64,000 nt of DNA, taken from positions 558,001-622,000 of the forward strand of contig MARA01000019.1 in the NCBI GenBank assembly GCA_001792895.1. The letters run 5' to 3'. Below, piece by piece: positions 19,986 to 31,923 of this stretch (within the stretch, counting starts at the first letter, position 1; each line of letters begins with the position of its first letter). Below the pieces are notes generated by a model. It saw nothing but the letters and a program-made list of their open reading frames with translations, had not been told where the DNA came from and did not search any database. The DNA is from Lentinus brumalis (lineage: Eukaryota; Basidiomycota; Agaricomycetes; Polyporales; Polyporaceae). The translations under genes and the position numbers were made by a program.

Positions 19986-22383
19986 ATGTCCCTTCCGGCA
20001 CTCCCGGTCTTCCCCAAGCTCGACAACACATTGGGCTCATACTTCATTGGTACCTATATTGGTTTGATGTATGTATTCTGCTCGTGCATGTATCTTACGT
20101 CTGCAATGCTAATCTACGCGGCCCAGTTTCTATGGTATCACGATCCAACAGGCGTTCCGGTACTACCGTCTGTACCCGTCTGATAGCAAGTTCTTGAAGT
20201 CACTGGTAACGGATGTTGCTTTGCTGCCTTTGAACTGATTCTAACCTCTGCGGGTCTGCTCCTCAGGTCATTGTGGTGTTGTATGGCTGTCCGTCTCTCC
20301 ATAACTCACACCTGACGTGGCGATTTAGGATCTTCGAGACGTTCCATACGGTCCTGTGCATACACGTCTGGTGGGACCCGATGTCTTGTCTTCAGTACAA
20401 ACCACGTGCTCAGACGCACGCACAAACAGTTACTTCTCGGCTATGCTCAAGTTCACGCAACCTTTGGCCCTGTTCACCACGCCGGGATCCAGGTGTGTCG
20501 CGCTCCATGGCTTCATGAGCCCATCGGAACGTGGCTAATACTGCGACAGGTCCCTTCAGGTACGTAAAGCCCTCGTGACGAAGCTTGCCTGCTGATCCCG
20601 CACTGGATCAGACCTTACCTCTGTCTGCTGTGAGTCGGGACTATACTCGAACGTTCTAGTCCGATGCTCACGCCATGTGTGTCTCGTCAGGGTCTTGTGG
20701 TTGTCACTGCGCACGCGTAAGTTGTTCATTCCACGATCCTTCATCCACTCACGCCCAAGGTGCGACCTCTGACCTCCTGTGACTCGCAGCTTCTACGTTC
20801 GTCGAGCCTATCTGCGTACGTCTTCATCGACTCCAGCGTCTCAGCTCCTCACATCTGAGCACTACCCTACGCCCAGTTGGCGCACGATGGAGATGGTTGT
20901 TGGCAGTCGCGGTGAGTGTCGTCCCGAGTTTGTGTGTCAACCGCAAGCTGAGGAGATGACGCAGGTCGTACTTATTGTGGCTGAGCTTGGTAAGTACGCC
21001 TCTTTCATGCTGGAATGACATGTCTAATGCATTCCCCAGGTTTTTCCGCTGGTGAGACTTTCCGCAGAGACTCTATAATCTCATAGCAGGTTGCTCACAC
21101 TGCCCTCTGGCTAGCCGCCTCCGCCAAAGCGTGCGTTCCGATTTCCTCTCGCAAGTCTCGCTTCACTGGGCAGCGTACTCACACTATTCCAACACTCAGG
21201 TACATGCTCGTCACGATCGAAGACTTCTCCAAGGCGATCGTGAGTTTCCCCGTTCCTATCTGCAGCCTGCACCACTAAAATGGGACTCCCAGTGGCTGAT
21301 CGCGACGGCATGTGGGATGACAGCATTCGCGGACCTCTTCCTGTGCTCGATGTTCATCGACGCGCTGCATCGGAGCCGGACCGGGTTCAGGAAGTGCGTG
21401 CTTGGCGGGCTATGAGGCCTGCCTGAATTAGCCAGTACTGACGTGCGCCTTAGGACAGACACGCTCATAAACACGCTCATCTTGTATGCGGTAGGCACAG
21501 GTATGGCCCCCTCTCGTCTCATCTCGTAGTGAATAGTCAACTGACTAGGGTATTGCCTTCCCAGGTCTGCTGAACAGGTCAGTCCGCGGCGTCGCCCCAG
21601 AACTCCTGTACATTGACATGTCCACCCTTTTGTAGCATCCTTATCCTCCTCGCGTTTATCTTCGTGAGTATCTGTCCCCGTCCGTGTCTGCACTATGACA
21701 TGCTGACGACAGTGCCTGCGAATACCTCATCCGTCACCCATCCCTGTTGCAGTCCGTCGTCTACCCCAAGAACGAGATTTACGCGGGGGTCGACATGGCC
21801 GGGGCGAAGCGTACGTGCCTCTCTCTCGCGCTTATCCAGTCTCAACTGACGGCCACACTCTGACTCTCCAGTCTACTCCAACATGCTCCTTGTGGCGTAC
21901 GTCCTGTCTCTTTCCCTTCCACCCCTTCCGCTTCCTCTGTCAGCATGCACCTCCACCCCTAAGCTGACATCCACGCTTCCGTCCCGCAGCCTGAACAGTC
22001 GCAAGACGCTCTATGAGTCCCGCCCGAGCGGGGCCTCCACTAGCGCAGCGGAGAGCTCCTGGCCGTTTGGCTTCACATCTATCCCGACCTCCGTCCTCGA
22101 CGGCTCGCGCGGCAGCGCCAAGGGCAGCGGCGGCAGCGGCTTGGAGTTGCGTGACCTCCGCGGTCAGGTGCGTTCTTCTTGTCGTTCTCTCTTCTAGACA
22201 TGATCTTTAACGTCCATGCAGAACACGCAGGCGAGCACGACGATGCACACGAACGCGTCGGCGGCGGACGTCAAGGCCCCCGCGCCGGGGATGCCCATGA
22301 CGTACCTTGACGGGAGCAGGGACTACCACTTCGAGGACGACGGGGAGAGCCCCATGTCGGTGAAGACTGAGGCGGCTGTCTGA
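19986..22383 (+). CDS. DUF6534-family multi-pass membrane protein (copy E)
   Basis: Starts MSLPALPVFPKLDNTLGSYF. Early exons are well fixed: 19986-20068, 20127-20205, a 14-nt exon 20267-20280, 20329-20370, 20430-20492, a 10-nt micro-exon 20550-20559, 20691-20716 and 20790-20815. Segments read YGITIQQAFRYYRLYPSD, FETFHTVLCIHVC and KFTQPLALFTTP. Exons between about 20.83 and 21.25 kb are uncertain. The DUF6534 core is clear: FADLFLCSMFIDALHRSRTG, DTLINTLILYAVGTG, YPKNEIYAGVDMAG, YSNMLLVA and LNSRKTLYESRPSG. The Ser/Gly-rich cytosolic tail ends SPMSVKTEAAV at a stop at 22381-22383. The likely topology is seven helices. The family is basidiomycete-specific as far as I know and has no assigned function. 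Confidence 0.8.
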
Positions 22384-22888
22384 GCCAGGGCGTGCAAGGA
22401 GGAAGGTTTGCTTTTCTATTCTATTCTTGTAGAAGGCGTGTCGCTGTTGGGCCCGCGGGAGTGGCGTATTTATCGGATGTGTGTATTGTGCAGTATGTAT
22501 ATTCTTTGCGGTGGAATGTTCGACTGGGTGCGTTGACTGCGCTAGCGGACAGGACCTTGGCTTCGTATGAGGGCATGTGCGTGCTGTTCGACATCCCACA
22601 CCACTGAGTGGGTGGATACAAGGCTAGACTATGTTATACTTACGCATCACATACCCATGGCGGCAGAGGTGCTGCTGTGTCGAACTCTCCGTTGGTGAGA
22701 AGATGTACGCTCACACGCAGACGGAAAGCGTCATAAATAGAAGTTGGCATTGTAATTTCGATGCAAAACCGGGACATACTCTCTGCAAGGAGGCCACCGA
22801 AGACAAGCAACAATAGGACAAACACGACAATCCCAGCAAGACTCATTTCCGAGTATTCAGCCACTTGCTCTATACACACATTAGCAAC
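22384..22888. other. Convergent 3' region between copy E and the lipase
   Basis: About 0.5 kb between two converging genes. No gene or clear structural signal was found. Confidence 0.5.
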
Positions 22889-24164
22889 TTATGACGCCGT
22901 CCTCGCGGAGAGGTGGGATTCGATCCAGGCGATGTACTCCTCTGTCACCTTGTCCGGAATGTCATCGACTTCGTGGAGAAGGTCGTGATACGCGCCCTGC
23001 AGGATATCAGATCGTCGTCAGAGGCAATAGCGAGCATGCGCAAATGACTGAAGAGCACGTACCTCGTATTCGACGAGCTTCTTGTCCTTCAAATCGAGCT
23101 TGTTGAAGAATGCAACGCCCGACTTGGGACAGTTGACCTGGACGGCTGAGTCAGTGCACATGCTGTGAACCTTGAAGGTCCGATCACGAACCTCATCAAC
23201 CGTGCCCCATGTCATCAAGAGCTGTGAGAGTTCAGAAGCGTCAGATACGGCGTACATTCGGCAAGTGTGAGTGAATACGTACCGGAAGGTCCTTTGGCCA
23301 TCGTTTGTAGCCTTCTTCCAGCATTTCTGCGCCCTGACGTATCAAGTGATGTGAGTGATTTGAGGTGCATAGCGACGGGAGTACTCCATACCTGAGATAC
23401 CATGTCGAGCAGCCCGCGAGTGGTACCACGCGGTATGCGAAGCGGGTCGTTGACGAGTGCCTCGACGGCTTTCGGGTCCTGCGAGAAGCGCTGCGATCAT
23501 ACGTGAGGAAAACAGGTCACTGAAAGAGCAGCAGAGAACCCACCTCTTCCGGCATGGGCGCCGGGATGGACATGGTGGGTGCCACTCGACTGAGTACACG
23601 GGCTATGTACCTCAGGACGGTTGGGGTAGGATGGGTGAGACCCACAAGAGGGGCCTGTGCAATGATACCTGAGACCATGGAGAGCGTCTCTTGCTCGGGA
23701 GGTGGACTAGGGCGCGTGGCGAACGCCATCGTTAGGCCTCCACCCTGTTGTGCCAGTGTCAACGTCAGGGGAATGAGCGGCGACTAAAGTATGTCAGGAC
23801 TCACCGCAGAGTGTCCCATGACGAAGATCGGCACGTCTGGATACGTCCGACGCACATGTTGGACCCACCACTCAAGATCGCGCAGCTCGACGGAGCGGTC
23901 GGTTTTGCCGTAGGCCTCGTCCGGGCTGCGGTGCTCCTCGTCGAGGGCTGTGCGTCCGAACCCGCGCATGTCGTAGGCGAAGACGGTTATGCCCCGTTGA
24001 GCGCATCGAGGGTGGAACTGCTCGTAGCGACCGATGTGGTCTGCAAAGCCGTGGACGAAGACGAGGACGGCTTTGGGAGTGGGAGACGCAGGATAGGTCC
24101 GGCTGTAGAAGTGGTGGCCGTCTGCGCCATCGAGCCAGGCTTCAGTAAAGACGGGCGAAGTCAT
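22889..24164 (-). CDS. Monoacylglycerol lipase-like alpha/beta hydrolase
   Basis: Starts MTSPVFTEAWLDGADGHHFY. Exon 1 is 23805-24164, the next begins at 23744, and several short exons follow to a stop at 22889-22891. The fold of serine hydrolases acting on monoacylglycerols is recognisable. FVHGFADHIGRYEQF is the oxyanion/HG region and AYDMRGFGRT precedes the nucleophile. The nucleophile elbow GHSAGG (GxSxG) is split by the first intron. MTWGTVDEV carries the acid and EGAYHDLLHE the His. The N-lid segment is GIIAQAPLVGLTHPTP, and the C-terminus ends IESHLSARTAS. It would release glycerol and fatty acid in lipid turnover. It is divergent from a fatty aldehyde dehydrogenase, which fits a lipid-catabolic pair, although co-regulation is only inferred. 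Confidence 0.87.
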
Positions 24165-24924
24165 GTCGCGACTACTGGGTTCAGAGGTACTCGTGTGCCA
24201 TAAGTACGTGGACACGCAGGAGGCTCAAGGCATCGCGAAGGTGAAGTTGAAGTTGGCCCCTGAAGGGTCGAAGAACCATATGTTCCAGTCCATCATGATC
24301 CCGCATTGATCCCGAACTACCGAGGAATTGACGCCAAGTTTTGGCAGCGGCCCGACCCCTCCGGTTGTCTTGTACTGTGACGACCACCAGGCTCAAGCAA
24401 AAGACGACCTCTGACACGGCCCCCGACATAACTGACATAGCCATGTACTATACGTGTGAAGTAATAGTGGAAATGGTGCATGCGCAGTATCGCTTGACCG
24501 TAATGTGTCGCTCCGAACAACGCAGCCGTCACGATTCACAGGTGAGTTCACGTCTGGACAATGTTTCATACAAGGTGCTAAGTACTCTGGATTACCATGA
24601 GGCTTGAGCTCACAAACGCAGGGCCCATGGTACAGCCGGCAATTCCTGCATCGTCTCGGAATTGGAAGAGAGCTGGCCCGGCCTTTGACAGACATGACCT
24701 ATCGCCTGTTGCCACAGTAACCGATTAGTAGCACGCCACCAGCGAGCGGCGTGAGGAGGAGGGCATGACGTCCCGCGGGAAACATGCGATCGCGATTATG
24801 ACGGTCAGAGTCTTCGATCTACATAGTCCCGCTCGGACCCTGCGAATTGATCTTACCTGCTTTTCAGTAAGGACTGCTTCGGGCATATTGCGAGCTTTAG
24901 TCACCCTGCCTGGGTAACGAGTGT
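24165..24924. other. Divergent region between lipase and fatty aldehyde dehydrogenase
   Basis: About 0.76 kb of shared upstream DNA. Short frames of 70-100 codons on both strands lack motifs and are not called. Confidence 0.5.
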
Positions 24925-24931
24925 TATATAA
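24925..24931 (+). promoter_or_regulatory. TATA box of the fatty aldehyde dehydrogenase gene
   Basis: TATATAA lies 96 nt before the ATG at 25021, a normal distance for a fungal gene with a short leader. Confidence 0.55.
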
Positions 24932-25020
24932 ACCGAAACTCATGGATGCCCGACCCCTTTCCCCGACCTCTACCGGCATCACTCGTCGCCCGAGTCTCCC
25001 TCGACATACCTTTCTGCACA

Positions 25021-27463
25021 ATGTCCGAGCAGTACACTCCTCTGGACGACATTCCACGGGTAAATCATGCGAGAGACATAGGTCTTTACAGGACACTGAC
25101 CACGCTCGCAGGTTCTTGCATGCGCACGGAACGCCTTCCTGTCTGATAGGGCCAAGCCCGTCGCATTTCGCAAACAGCAGATCGCTCAAGTCGGCTACCT
25201 TCTCAAGGACAACGAGGAGCGGTTTAAGGAGGCTCTGAAGCTCGACCTTGGCCGCCATGCAGTGGAAACCGAGCTGTACGTCTACTACCCCGGCGCGGAC
25301 ACGCTCACTGTGGACCGTCCTTGACGTCCTCGGCGTCGGTAAACTAGATTTGACTTCGGCCCGACATACAAGGACGTCCGGGTCGCGTACGATAACGTCG
25401 ACAAGTGGACGAAGGTCCAGCCTGTCAACTTCAACCTCAACTACATCGTCATGCGTCCGACGATCAAGGCTGAGCCCAAGGGCGTCATTCTCATCGTATC
25501 AGCGTTCAACGTGCCCCTGTTCCTGACCTTGGGGCCGCTGGTAAGTTACTCCTCGACGACTTTGTACGTGACCGCTAAGCCCATACGGGACGATGGCAGG
25601 TGAGCGCGATCGCATCGGGATGCGCCGCAGTCATTAAGCCCTCGGAAGCCGTACCGCATGTCAACCTGCTCCTGGCGGAACTCATCCCAAAATACCTCGA
25701 CCCGGAGCTTTACCATGTCATCCAAGGAGGGGTGGCTGAAACGTCGAAGGTTCGTACTGCGCGACTGCGTGATATAGGATATACCCTCGCTAATCCTTGT
25801 GTAGATCCTCGAACTCCGATGGGATCACAGTGAGTTCTTACGTCCAGTGCTCCGACCGAGTTGCCGTTTGCTCACATCCATCCAGTTCTCTACATCGGTA
25901 CATACAAGGAACATAATACTGGAATCATTTGCTCATCACACTCTCAGGCGGCGAACGCGTCGGTCGTATCATAGCCCAAGCAGCGGCCAAGCACCTGACA
26001 CCGATCACGCTCGAGGTATGTGCCTGCACTGGGTTGCTGAGCTGAGCTGAGATGCTGACGTTGCATCGTGGTGGCAGCTGGGAGGTTGTTCTGGTTGCTA
26101 TGTCGCTCGAAGTTCTTTCTGACGATCTCCAGGCAAGAACCCGGTCGTTGTAGATCCCAAGGTCGACATAGAGATGACCGCAAGGAGGCTCCTTTGGGGC
26201 CGCTTCTCAAATGCGGGTCAGGTACGAGGGCCCGCACGTACCACTGGGCTGAGATTTCACGTTCTGCTGCGATGTCACCGCTGAAGGTCTGCACCTGCCC
26301 GGAGTACGTCCTGGTTCCCCGGACATTCCAGAACACGCTCATTTCGGCACTGAAGGATGCGTGAGTTTCATTACTGCGACTATCTAATACACCGCCTCAT
26401 AGTACTCGCGCTCATACGGCAGCTACGGCAAGTTCTACCCTGACGGACCGGAGAACTCGGACTCCTTCTCGCGCATCGTGACGCGAGAACACGCCGCCCG
26501 GCTACAGGGCCTTCTGAAGCGGACCAACGGCGAGATTGTTTGTGGAGGCGACGTCGACGTCGAGAAGAAGTACGTCGCGCCGACGATCGTCAACGACGTC
26601 ACGGCTGAGGATGCCCTGATGGGCGAGTAAGTAGTTCGGGTCGCAAACAGAGACCTCCACTGGCATAGCGGTATTAATTCGCTCTCAGGGAGATGTTCGG
26701 CCCCGTCCTGCTGATAGTTCCCGTGGAAGACGTCGACGAGGCAATTGCTTTCATTCAAGCTCGGTACGTATGCTACTACACGGCATCGCTTGGATGGTTC
26801 ATGCTCACCGCTCATCCTCACAGGGAGACCCCTCTCGCCGTGTACGTGTTCTCGCAAGACAAGAAATTCCAGGAGAAAGGTACGCAGCGTCCCATCATCT
26901 TGTGCTATCTTCAGGAGCTCACTGTCTTCTGTCGCAGTCTTCTCCAGCACGAGGAGCGGCGCCGCGCTTGCAAACGAGACCGTCCTCAGCCCTGCGGTCC
27001 CCGGCTTCCCTGTCGGAGGCGTTGGTGCCAGCGGATGTAAGCTGACATTACCTCGCGCAACCTCCGAGCTGTGATTTAGCTTTGACGTATCCTGCTCGCA
27101 GACGGATACTATGCTGGGAAGCAGGCGTTCGAGCAGTTCACGCATTATCGCGTGTCGCTCGACAACCCGAGCTGGTAAACCCGCTCTCTCTCCTCCCGGC
27201 CTGAGTTGGAACAAGCTGAACACTCGTGCAGGGTCGACACACTCGTCTTCGGATTCCGCTTCCCACCGTACAACGACAGGTACAAGAAGTACGTCAGGAT
27301 GATGCATGCGCCTCTCCCTCCGCGTCCGACCAAGGGCGCGAAGACGACCAAGCCGGGTTTCGCGTGGACGTGGTGGATCTCCTTTGTGGTATCGATGCTT
27401 GTGAGCACGTTGTCGCTCATGCTGGTGCGCAAAAACGATGTGCTCAGGAAGTTGAAGTCGTGA
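25021..27463 (+). CDS. Tail-anchored fatty aldehyde dehydrogenase (class 3 ALDH)
   Basis: NAD(P)+-dependent oxidation of fatty aldehydes to acids, probably on the ER or peroxisome membrane. It has more than ten exons: 25021-25059, 25112-25275, 25348-25540, an exon starting at 25600, then several short ones to the stop at 27461-27463. Conserved stretches are KLDLGRHAVETEL, VRVAYDNVDKW, ILIVSAFNVPLFLTLGPL, SAIASGCAAVIKPSE (cofactor site), GGERVGRIIAQAA, and ITLE joined to LGG (catalytic Glu). FSNAGQ is joined to VCTCPEYVL (catalytic Cys), then EMFGPVLLIVP, and GGVGASG joins YYAGKQAFEQFTHYR. The C-terminus carries a TM helix (TWWISFVVSMLVSTLSLMLV) and a basic KKxx-like tail, typical of class 3 fatty aldehyde dehydrogenases. 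The end faces the DUF6534 gene at 27594. Confidence 0.93.
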
Positions 27464-27593
27464 CGTCGGAGACGAGATTGCGTAGCGTAGGCGTTCGGGA
27501 CAGGTGCATGAAGTGTAATATATAATAATATGACCTCCTGATCGAGGAAGGAATGTTGAATCACCTGCAGACCTCGTTATTACAGGGGTAAGG

Positions 27594-29781
27594 TCACATC
27601 TTTCTGCGAGTCCCCGAGCTTGCCGCTCCCTTCCGCCCTGTGTGTACTGAAGCCGTGCCTGTACCAGAAAAGTCGAAGTCGGTCGTCATGTTCGTCAGGT
27701 TGGTCGGTCTTGCAAAGTTGATCGTCGTGCCCGTGGCTTCTCCGAGTTTTGCTCGCCCGGGACCCTAAACGGAGATGTGCGTCAAGCTGCCGAGCGTCCG
27801 AAAGAATGCGAGGGGGCCAGCTTACCTGCGGGACATCCCATGTCTCGGCTTCGGTGTGTGGCCGGGCTGGGTGGCCCGACCGGGTGGTTATTTCTAACCC
27901 TCCTTCTAAGATCCGCGTGGACAGGGCTCTCCGGGAGTTAAGTCTGCACTCCGTCCGTTAATAGCATAACGTGGAGGATAGAATGAGGGAAGTCAAATGG
28001 GGAACGTACACTGCGAGCACGCAATTGGCGTAGAGCTTCACGTTGACGATGCTGAACCCGATGTAGATGAGGTTCCCGGGAAGAACGATTGCCTGAATTG
28101 CAACTATTAAGAAGAGGAGCTAGGCTAGCATGGTTGAGTGGCCACTCACGAAGATGAAGGTGCAGATGGCGAAGACCAAGCTCAGAAGCCCTGATTAGCC
28201 ATACTCAGCACACACGCGTGCGTACCTCGTCGAGATATTCATGGTACTCACCCGTGTTGACCGTGTAGACTACTATGATGTCAATTGTCGAATCAGTTCT
28301 GCGAAAAGCATCAGATCACGCAAACCATTGCGCCATAGACTCGGACGTACTGTTTGAACCCCGTGCGTCGGCGGAGGAGCAGGGTGATGAGCGTGACAGT
28401 TAATATTGCATCGCCGGCGGCGGCGAGCCCGACTATGACGGATGCCAGCCACTGAAGTTGAGAGTTGAGCAGAAAAAGCGCAATGGGTACGTAGAATGAC
28501 TGCTTACGCTGAAGTGCTGGAAGTCGTGCAGGCTGAGACGGAAACTGGACAGGCACTGGGTGAGAACCAATAGTAGTCAGCACGTGTATGGCATGCGCAC
28601 CTCTCTACGGTTGTAGCTAGCTCATCGACAACGTCAACCGCAGAAATTTGAAACTTGCTCGGATGTTTGTACTGACCGATGATGAAACCTAGAATGCGTT
28701 CAGCTGCAGTCGGTGGGGGGTGGATGACGACAGACGTGGACAGACGTACCCAGAATAACGAGCATGATGCACCCCTTGAACGTAGCATGAGCGACTCAAA
28801 ATCGCAGGTACATAATAAAGCAAGCAACTCACGACGACACCGACGATATAGCGACATTGAGGTCCCACTGGTTGAACCCTCAGACACAGCCGCAACTTCA
28901 ACACTGCGCGAGCACGCACCATACCAAACCCGTCGCGCGTAGAAGCTATAATCCTGGATATCAGAGCCTGTTTGACGCATCGACTCTCCCGGAAATCATA
29001 CCTCTGGCAGACGAGAACCATCAATCCCTTTTTGAAGAGAATGAGTCATTGACAAGGTCAGCGGGGACGACATCAGTATGTATGCCTCACCGTTGTCGGG
29101 ACCATGAGCTGTAAAGTGTCAGCTTATCAGAGATGCTTGATGCGATACGTCCAAGGTACTCACTCGTGTAGACCTTCAAACGCATATGAATCGCTGTCGA
29201 CGGCTCGCCACGGCAGAGAGACTCACCAATGACCCTCGAGTAGCGATATAGGATTCCAGTAATTGCTGACAAGATGCCAGTAACTGAGGCGGAACGCCAG
29301 TCAGCGCAGCGAATCGGGAAGCGGCAAGCGGGAACGTCCAGCCTACCATGCTTCTACGGTCTGTATAGTGTGGAAGGTCTCCAAGGCTCTGCGAGGGGTG
29401 GAGGATTCACGCTGATACTTGTGATAGCAGGCGAATTGTGCTCACAAGATTAAAATCACCTTGAAGCCACACGTCAATGTGAGGAGACGGTGGGTGTGCG
29501 ATGCGTAGGTGAGACGTACCATCGAAACAATCACAGGGCGGTCGTTGGGATAGAGTCGAAAGTACTCGTATGTCTGGAGGACGGTCATGCCGTATATTCT
29601 AGGGGAGGTCACGTCAGCAACATACTACCGACTCGCTTGCGAGGGACACAAACACAAGGCCGACGGCGGTACCAATGAGCAGCGCGCCATATGTATTGTC
29701 CAACGCAGGCAACAGCGGGTTGCCCACGAATGACTCGGAGACAATTCGAGGAGCGCCTTCGTAGGAGTGGGACATGGCCAT
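27594..29781 (-). CDS. DUF6534-family multi-pass membrane protein (copy A)
   Basis: Starts MAMSHSYEGAPRIVSESF, then NPLLPALDNTYGALLIGTAV. Following exons read YGMTVLQTYEYFRLYPNDRP, a 14-nt exon at 29446-29459, then ALETFHTIQTVEA. Exons between about 28.6 and 29.3 kb are unclear. The core is intact: LQWLASVIVGLAAAGDAIL, LLLRRRTGFKQ, TDSTIDIIVVYTVNTG, GLLSLVFAICTFIF, VLPGNLIYIGFSIVNVKLYA, and LNSRRALSTRILEGG. The cytosolic tail holds HTEAETWDVPQ and a last exon ending SSGTRRKM at 27594. It is the closest relative of copy B at 44249 (shared WD-I/V-PQ tail motif) and both stand head to head. An 11.5-kb LINE is inserted 29 bp upstream of its start codon (left target-site copy at 29810-29828), so its expression may be altered. 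Confidence 0.78.
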
Positions 29782-29809
29782 TGACTGCTGGGGGCGTTGA
29801 TAGCTTGGC

Positions 29810-29828
29810 AAAGATATATGTAGTGCGA
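29810..29828. repeat. Left target-site duplication of LINE 1
   Basis: AAAGATATATGTAGTGCGA, 19 bp, identical to 41374-41392 just after the poly(A) tail. On the minus strand it includes a TATAT stretch about 35 bp before the DUF6534 copy A start, so the target seems to lie in that core promoter. Confidence 0.92.
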
Positions 29829-31230
29829 GCTCCTCTTCCACTTACCACCATCATTGGTCGGTTTCCCACGGTCACTGGCTCCTAGGAGCAGCCACACCGG
29901 GGTCGTCTGTCCTGTAGACAAGGAGAAACGAACAATATGAGAGCATCTAGATGCTTGAGATGGGCCTTGGGCATCCTAGGAGTGGGAATGTCATACCTCA
30001 GACAGTCGCAAGCTCGCTGCGAGAGCGAGGCGAGACCTTGCAACCAGAAACGCTGCTGCAGCGCCTGGCCCCTGGCCATCCTCCTCAGAGGGGAACGTCC
30101 CCGACGACGACTGAACAGACACCATGGATGAGCCCCCCGCCTCGAACGACGACGCCCGAGGGTGCCCGCTACTTGTAACAACTCGGGCTACACCATGGAA
30201 ACGAACCTGACTAAGACGACACCACCATGGGAGTAACCAGCGCCCCGCATCAATACGCGTAGAAACCTCGGTTAACGACAAGTAAGGGAACACTAGACGC
30301 CGTGAGACGCCTCGGGACAGGCTGGAACCGAGAACCCGATGCTCCGATGACTCGCACGCAGCGAAAACGGACTGAAATAGAAGAGTATGGAAGAGGCCTG
30401 GCGGTGCAGAGAGCGTGCAAGAGCGCTAGCATGCGAGATGCTGTGGGCGCGCCACACCACAAACGCGCGCCTTACCCAAACGGAGTCTGCGACAGAGGCA
30501 ACCAAGCGGAAGCGTCTGAGCCCAAACACACGTATGCCAGGCTGAATCTGCACCCGAACCCTGGCAAGAAATATGGAGATGGCACGGTCGTAATGCCCCC
30601 TACGCTAAGAGAAAGCTTCGTAATGCGACCGCCATAACTGCAGAAAGTTAGGGACGCGACAGCAACGCGCCGAATCACGTGATGGGAACGCTGCGCGTGG
30701 CTGAACCCAGGCTGTATCGGCGCCAAAGTGCGGGACTTAGCGTCTGGAAGCCCAAGAAAACCGCAACCGACCTGCCCAGTTGCAGCATAGGGAATGGTAC
30801 CTCCTGCAAGGCTGACAATACCCTCTACCGACCAGACGGCCCACGAGGGGCTCTGAAAGAGGTCGCACTGCTCCAAGAGGTAATAAGGGAGTGCCCGCAA
30901 CTTCCTTTCCCAAAACGTAGCCGATTGCGGCCGCGAATCGGCGAACTGACCGAGGAAGCGACCCTGCCCTCTGCCCATGCTAAGCAGATATGGGAAACGC
31001 CAGAAGTACCCCTATCCCAGGAGGAGAGGGTCATGGCACTGTAGCTCTCTAAGTTATGATATAACAGCTCCCGAACGCTGATGACCCTAACTTCACATTT
31101 TGATCCCCGTCTTGCTAAGCTGGCTGGACCAGCCGATTCGCAAACAATCCACGCTCCTTGCGCTCCACTTATTTTATGAACTTTTCTGAATTTTCTCCCC
31201 CCTCCTCCTCCAAGAAACAAAACGAGCGAC
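29829..31230 (+). other. 5' leader of LINE 1
   Basis: From the target-site border to the first long frame. Frames at 30302-30637 and 30679-31044 (+) are open for about 110-120 codons, rich in Arg/Lys and without known motifs. They may be non-coding leader with internal promoter sequences. Confidence 0.5.
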
Positions 31231-31923
31231 ATGCTACCGCGAACGCCCCGTCCGAACGACACCCAACACCCGTACAATGACCCTACCCCCTCCTCACCCC
31301 CAGTCGACGTCTACGCAAGATGGTCAGGGTACGTGGAGGGCAAGCCCACGGATCCGGAGGATTTTGCAACAACATCGCATTCATACGCGGTCCATAGAAT
31401 TTCGAGCGGACCGCTCTCGCTGGGAACCAGAGTCAGACTCCTCGCACTCTCTCCAGCCCAGTACCACTCACCGGAGTATGCAGCTGATGCGTACGACATC
31501 TACGATCCCCATATAATCGGGCTGATTACGAGGGTTATGGGATGGAAGGGAGCGGTTGTGGGTCTAGAGGTGGTGAACGAATGCAAGATCAACCCCGTCA
31601 GGCGCGTGCGCCTTGAAGTACCCTACCTTCCCGGACAAACGGTCCGCGATATCCGACGTTTCCGAGCAGGAACGGGACCAAAGCACGCTGCGACCTCCGA
31701 TCTGAAGCCTTGCATGGTCGTTAGCGACCTCGCGAACGAAGGTCGATGCGGCGCGGCGGGATGCGCGATGCGCGCCACCGCCCTTCCCGGAGAGGCAATC
31801 CTTGATGAGTTCTGGCTGCCCGGATGCCGGGAAGCACCGCCGCGGAAGAAACCGAAGTACCTCCCAAAGCGGAACCGAGGCCACATGGCGGCCGTGGGAT
31901 GGGTAGACGCAAATGAGGTGTAA
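31231..31923 (+). CDS. Extra upstream ORF of LINE 1 (230 aa, unknown)
   Basis: An uninterrupted 230-codon frame with an ATG at 31231, inside the element and upstream of ORF1. It starts MLPRTPRPNDTQHPYNDPTP and has a proline-rich N-terminus. A central, globular-looking part contains PLSLGTRVRLLALSPAQYHS and HIIGLITRVMGWKGAVVGLE. It ends in a basic tail with KKPKYLPKRNRGH and several Cys residues (CGAAGC). I do not recognise a domain. LINEs usually carry only ORF1 and ORF2, so this could be an accessory ORF0-like protein, a captured host fragment, or fortuitous. Codon-level conservation in other copies would decide. Confidence 0.4.
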   Translation: MLPRTPRPNDTQHPYNDPTPSSPPVDVYARWSGYVEGKPTDPEDFATTSHSYAVHRISSGPLSLGTRVRLLALSPAQYHSPEYAADAYDIYDPHIIGLITRVMGWKGAVVGLEVVNECKINPVRRVRLEVPYLPGQTVRDIRRFRAGTGPKHAATSDLKPCMVVSDLANEGRCGAAGCAMRATALPGEAILDEFWLPGCREAPPRKKPKYLPKRNRGHMAAVGWVDANEV

